Shown: positions 58,694 through 64,000 of the stretch, piece by piece
How the letters are laid out: each line of letters starts with the position of its first letter
Numbering within the stretch: position 1 is the first letter of the stretch
Source of the DNA: Puccinia triticina
Lineage: Eukaryota; Basidiomycota; Pucciniomycetes; Pucciniales; Pucciniaceae
Reading direction: 5' to 3'
Assembly (NCBI RefSeq): GCF_026914185.1
Contig: NC_070558.1
Coordinates: 8,007,501 to 8,071,500, forward strand
DNA: 64,000 nucleotides
Made by a program: the position numbers and the translations under genes
The notes under the pieces: generated by a model
The model's database searches: none
Seen by the model: the letters and a program-made list of their open reading frames with translations, nothing else
Told to the model about the DNA's origin: nothing

Positions 58694-61527
58694 TTAAGTG
58701 AAGTAAGTGTTCTGGGCAGGTTCACTGTTCAGATACTCCAGTTGCTCGGCTCGCCAATCGTCTTCAATTAATTCTCCTTCGATAATCTTCTTGTTGAATC
58801 GCATGACTTTTTTGGCCCTCGGTGTGTAAGCGGGCCAATCGTCTGGGAACAGGAGGCAAATTAATACTAGCTTTTACCTTCCTTTGTTTTTAAAACGACG
58901 AGGCACTGACCACCCGGATTGAGTTCGTACACGAAGCTGATGTAACGATTCCTGACCCTCTCAGCCAATGCTCTATATTCCTTCACCTCGGTAATTGATA
59001 AGTCTTCTTCATCGAGATTTCCGAAAATCAAGGGCAGTTCCGAACTATGAGAGACTGCAAACCAGTTGTCGTCAGTTTGAGATGTGTTAAGGGGTTTTTT
59101 ATACATTCTGCAACGAGAAACCAAAGTTTTGCGGGATTCTACTTACCACCTCCGTATGCATGATCATTCGATGCTGGCGGTCCGTCAAAATAATATACAT
59201 ATACTGGTTGATGTGGAGAGGCCTTGCGAGCCCAGAATCTTTTGGGGGCTTGGTAATGTAGATCGCCTGGTTGCACCGGAAAGTTAGTCAGACATCATTC
59301 TACCAGGAAAATCGAAGGACGAAGCACGCACCGTACCACGCAGCTAGCCGTTTGAAAATACGGGGGAGGCCGAAGGTACGATTCCCCGTGTCAAAAGGAG
59401 AACCGAGCGATGGTTCGTCAGGATAAAGCTCCGCAACTTTTTCGTAGACTTGTTTATCGACTTGCTGAAGGTCTAGGACGGAGCTATTGGACATGTAAGA
59501 ATAAAAATAGGCGTCCGAATCCTCTGGGGGGCCACGGAAAGCAATCGACGGCCCAACTGCTGCAAGTGCGCCTAAAGACGGGTGATTTTTAGGGTGTTAG
59601 TCAAGTACAACCACCATACAAACGAGGTTAAGATAGCTTACCTTCGTCTTTGTTGGATCCTAAAATCATTGGGATCTTTATGAAATCGTCGTCAGCAAGT
59701 CTCTCAGATGGACGCCGATCGATGATTGAGCCAGCTTTGTATGACGGTCCCCATACAGTCACCTGGCGAGAAAAGGGGGGAGTTCGGAGCAATGCCAGGC
59801 TGGCATTTAGAAGTACGTTGTAGTCCAATTCTCTGAGGCATTCTAGTCGATCAACCTGGGCAGAACGGGATTTCTGTGATTTCCGCGACTTCCGCGATCT
59901 CCGGGCACCCTTTACGGTCGTCGGAGAATCACAGCCCGTGCCATTTACCAGAAGATTGTAGGGCATTCCAGGACGATCATAAACATGAACTGCAGGAACG
60001 GTGTGGCTGAGTGTGTCGAATTTCATCCAAGTTAATTCCAATTGAAGTACAAGTAGAGAACAGCGTCAACATCAGCCAGTTCGGAATGCAGCGGTGCGAC
60101 ATGTTTTAATAACTTACGACGTGGGTGATCCGGAGTCCATAATGGCAGCTCTGAAAAGGGTTGAACTGGGGGAATCGTACAAGTAGGTGACCAGTGTGGA
60201 AACTGCGATAGCTCCTGCACTCTGTCCCCATAGGGTAATTCTGACGAAGAAACAAAGGTGGCGAGTAGATTAGAACGATGATTTTTGTTTTGTGAATGGT
60301 TAGAGAGGCAGGAGATTCTTAGTAAATGAAAAGGGGGATTTCGGGAAGACTGCCAACTTTTTTGGGTCCCCTCCAAACGCCTTGATATTGAGCTTCAGCC
60401 ACTTAAGACACGCAATTTGATCTTTCAACCCCACTTGCAAATCTTCAACTGGCAGATCGTCCGAATTAAGCTAGAAATGATCCAATACATCAACACCAAG
60501 TTTCCAAGACTTTAGTGACAATTCATCTCTTATAAGGATACCAATTGACGCACAAATCCAAAAGAGCCAAGCCGGTAGTTCATAGATACAAAAATAATGG
60601 GCTTGTTGAGATCGTAGCTAGAACTAACAAGGACTGATGGCCCCTTGTTTTGAATCGTCAAAGCCATAGTACGAAAACACATTGAGACAGAAGATAAAAA
60701 CGAGATTGTCAAACGTGAATGGCGCGTCCATAAATCTCTTGATCTATTGAAAAAAACTACAAACCAGCTCCATCCGTGCTAGCACCCGTTCCATAGGTGT
60801 AACCACCCCCATGTATCCAGAGCAGAACGGGTAAGCGTGACTTATGATCTGTGGAGGAGGGCCGATAAACATTGAGGTACAAACAGTCCTCCGATATGTC
60901 TACCTCGGGTTCCAGTGGAGGATTAAAGGCCGGCTGCGGACAAGCATCCCCAAATTCAAAAGCTAGCTGAATTTTTCCATCATCGTTCTGGTTTTTGTCA
61001 AGGAGGAGTGGGGCACGAAAGCGTAGATCTTGAAGTGGTGGCTTGGCGTAACGTATTCCCAGCCATGTATCAACTGAATGCCGCGACTGGTTTGTGAATC
61101 CAAGATATCTTCCCGAGGTCGTGAGTACACTTAGACGATTAGGAGGTGATGGAGTCGGGGCGGTGTGGTTAGTCCAACTCTGTGCAACGGGCTGGCTTCG
61201 CTGCTCCCCGCCCTGATGAACTGATTTCGTTGTTGGATGATGGGCATCCGGCTTTGAGATCTTGCCTTTTATAGGAGATGTTTGGGCTGGAGTAGGTGGC
61301 TTAGGAGACAGCTTCGGTGCAAGTGGCTTCTTCGGAACGGGTGGGCTCTTCTTGTCCTGAAATCCCTCGTTGTGTTCGCGATGGGTATCTGGGCTGGCGG
61401 CAGGCGAGACATGGTGATGAGTGGAATCCGGCTCGGGCGAAGTGAACGAAAGACAGAGAAGAATGTTCAGAGCAAATATTAGAGTGATGGATAGCTTGAG
61501 CTTGAGAACGACCGATGGAAGCTTCAT
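58694..61527 (-). CDS. Secreted type-B carboxylesterase (cholinesterase/lipase family)
   Basis: An alpha/beta hydrolase that cleaves carboxylic esters outside the cell. MKLPSVV at 61527 opens a signal peptide (LSITLIFALNILLCLSF). About 100 residues of Pro/Lys/His-rich linker follow, then the esterase domain: RYLGFTNQSRHSVDTWLGIR, EDCLYLNVYRP, VLLWIHGGGYTYGTG (oxyanion hole), FVSMNYRLGSFGF, nucleophile elbow GQSAGA (about 60.2 kb), acid residue in GSNKDEG (about 59.65 kb), and histidine region SHSSELPLIFGNL (about 59.05 kb). The catalytic triad appears complete. An unusual basic insert, ARRSRKSRKSQKSRS, lies before the LECLREL segment. The last exon encodes DDWPAYTPRAKKVMRF and ends at TAA 58694-58696. 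Multiple short introns; I did not phase each one. Confidence 0.9.
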
Positions 61528-64000
61528 TGGTGATAGCTCCGACCACTATGCACAGTTAGCTAGCTTGCTCGGTCTTGTTGGAATGATGGCCGCAGGAGAG
61601 GCTAGTGGCTTGAAGAGCGAAGATCCTAATCCGTCGGTCAGTATCGGATGTGGAAATCTGGGGCTGAGGTTGTACAGCTTAATTGGCGACTGCTTTGATT
61701 TGCTGGATTATACAAGGCCAAAGCCTGATTCCTCGTACGCCTAAAGACCGGTGGATGATGGTTGCTTAGGAGCAAGCCGCTCAGAAAGAGGGAGAATGTT
61801 TGGGATATGAAGAAAGTAGTTCAGGATCGGCTGAGGAAAGATACGGAGGGTAAGGGTGTACAAAGGGCCTTTCTCTTATCGAGTCGGCGATGTCTCAATG
61901 GGGCTATGTGTAATACAGCAGGGCCTGCGGAGGGACGGCTGTTCTGGCGGGGCCTAATTAAAGCGTCGACACTCTGACAGTGGGAGCGAGTGATCTTATT
62001 TGGTGTGTCGGAGTGAATTGCAAATTCGCATCATCAGAGCCGCAGAGCTGAAATCGACCACGGCAATGCCCAAGCAGCCGTCATCCGCCAGCTGGCAGTA
62101 GCGAAACTTGCAGGTGTCCGTCGCCGAAGCGCTCTTCGCGTCAAGGGGAACGCAACCTCCGAGTCTCCTAGGAAAGAAAGGAGATGTTTTGGACCACAAA
62201 GGGTGCTTGTCGAGGGGCGCTTCTGTCTATCGCATACCCGGGGCCAAGTGATTTGGGACAAGCAAAGGCGCGAACCATGTAAATATGTTCGATGTACAAT
62301 ATACCAACATGCTCAAGCAGCAGCAAGCAGCCCAGAGGAGAATGCTGCCGAGACTCGAGTTGCCGCCCACCGATCGCCTCTAGCTTCTCGCTCTACAACC
62401 ATGCAGATGTTATTAGCTCGACGTGGTCAGCTTTCGAACAGCGGCAGAGCCTGCGACCCTCAAGGTACATAGACGCCTGATTTGTACTCATAAGATGGGC
62501 CCATCAGACGATTCACTGCGTTGAGAGGTGTGTATCTCTTGGCTCTATCGGCACCTCGGTCGGTTCGACGCTTCATGGAATATTTCCCGAGGTGCGCCGA
62601 TAAAATTTTAAGGCGGCTGACTGACCGACTTGTCATGAGGGATCAGCAAATTTTCCTTCTGAAACTTCTAGCTTGCTTTCTTCCAGCTCCAGCAAGCTGG
62701 AAATTGGTTCGAATTTGTATGTATTCGAAGTGGAAAGAGGAGGGTTCAGACATGATTAGCTAGGATTAGCTACCCTGAAATGGTAAATATGTTGGCTCTG
62801 CAAAACTGATGATGATGCATGGTGCCATAGTGTTATTCTTCACTCTGATGCGAAAGTCCAAGAGGTTCCACACGACTCTGCTCGCCGGTTTCGTTGATTG
62901 TTGCTATGATGGGCAACTTTGATGAGCTTGAAAGCATCAGGAGGCCGAAACTTTTTGGCAGGTGTGCATGCCCGACGATCAGATGGATAGAACCCATATC
63001 TACCCTTACCACTCCCCCCCCCTCTCACCCTTGCCCACTCCGCGGCCAATCACACAAGACATGCCAGGGTGATTATTCAACCTATGTTTTAAGCAAAGAT
63101 TTAGTCATGAATAGATGTTTCCCGGAAAGGTTGTCTCTCAGTGACAGCGTGCTGCCCCCGTGAGTTGGGGTAATCAACAAAGCCAATGAACGACCAGAGC
63201 AGGACCCAGCCCCTGCCACCCGTATCCTGATCGAGATGAAGAATTAGCACCGACGGTCAAAAGCTTGACTGTTGACGCCCATTGGCATCAGCGCCCATCC
63301 CACGACCTGGAATCCAGGATTATAGCAAGGTTTGGTTGGAGCGGAGACAAATCGATCATGGGGAAGTGCACCACAGTAATCACCGCCTACCGCAACAGAC
63401 CACAACTTTTCCCCTGTGGTATGAATATACGCCGCGCATCAGTGTCACCCCCCGATAAGCATGTTTGTAAAAGTAGGGGGTTTAAAGCTTCGTAGATCCC
63501 GAACTTATGTAAAGTGCTTCCCTCTGGTTTGCCAGACTGCGCGAGCCACCAATTTTGTAATGATGTTCAGGAGCCCTATGGGGGATTTGGAGAGTGATGG
63601 GTGGATGGCTGCCCGCACAAGAAGCTAAATATGAATACAACTACAAGGCAGTTTCCCTCGCGGGTCAGCAAGTGAATCTGAGCAGAAATGGGGGTTGGTC
63701 CGGCCTCCGGCCCCCCAGAATCCACGCCAGAATTGGCCGCTTTGAGGCAAGCTCTGGGAGAGACAGAGAGAGCAACTTCAGCGGGAGTGTCAGTATGGGT
63801 TGCCTTTCAGGTTGGCCCCAGCTTCGAAAAAGTGCGCGCGAGCCGGCATCTCAAAACTGGCAAAAGCTGGTGCCAAGGCGCCAAGGCACGCCGGAGTGCC
63901 GAGTACCAAGTTTTTTGGCACATCATCGCGTCAAAGGAGAGCTGATTTTTGTTTGATACTTTTCAACACAGGGCTTTGGGGACCCAGTTGAAATCCTTGA
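61528..64000. other. Right-end intergenic DNA
   Basis: It contains the carboxylesterase promoter at its left. The medium-length frames here (61421-62480, 62894-63163, 63594-63956) show no domain, no signal peptide and no splice-compatible continuation. Nothing else is supported. Confidence 0.5.

Noticed and set aside
63594..63956. 120-residue frame at the right edge
   Set aside because: Three overlapping plus-strand frames of similar length, no domain and no exon partner in the window.

Overview
The window looks like nuclear DNA of a basidiomycete, most likely a rust fungus (Pucciniales). The genes are intron-dense, with short GT-AG introns of roughly 60-110 bp. The conserved genes are fungal (GCN1, POT1, a Pus8/Pus9-type tRNA pseudouridine synthase, SIN3). 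There is a multi-exon gene for an unfamiliar secreted protein, and about 26 kb of AT-rich DNA filled with nested transposable elements. The species call is inference from style and content.

Left gene block (1-22.9 kb). GCN1 runs off the left edge on the minus strand. It is followed by a five-exon secreted-protein gene (minus), a small orphan ORF (plus), a three-exon POT1 homologue (plus), a small membrane protein gene that may be a complex I accessory subunit (minus), an eleven-exon tRNA pseudouridine synthase with a 12-bp microexon (plus), and an animal-type (P2C, Na+/K+-ATPase-like) P-type ATPase (minus). I rebuilt exon phases by hand for the secreted protein, POT1, membrane protein, pseudouridine synthase and SIN3 genes, and all close in frame.

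Transposon island (25.0-51.1 kb). In order: (i) an intact 6.1-kb Ty3/Gypsy chromovirus with identical 130-bp LTRs and a 5-bp target duplication, carrying a Tf1-like self-priming signature and a candidate -1 gag/pol frameshift site; (ii) a diverged LTR and a degenerate 33-bp repeat array; (iii) a second diverged LTR-like promoter; (iv) a 6.9-kb non-autonomous LTR element with 937-bp near-identical LTRs and only one 699-aa Gag-like ORF; (v) an inverted LTR fragment; (vi) a 2.8-kb hAT element with perfect 8-bp target duplication whose transposase is broken by three TGA codons and a homopolymer frameshift; (vii) a 1.1-kb coding-free inverted-repeat element with subterminal GATAAC motifs; (viii) a ~200-bp MITE.

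Right gene block (51.6-61.5 kb). A complete seven-exon SIN3 corepressor gene (plus) is followed by a secreted type-B carboxylesterase gene (minus). The last 2.4 kb shows nothing I can support.

The host genes are independent housekeeping or secreted-protein genes, each with its own exons and no operon logic. The most novel material is in the mobile elements: the self-primed chromovirus with its repeated inter-domain linkers, the Gag-only LTR element with three copies of its polypurine tract, and the unclassified 1.1-kb TIR element.
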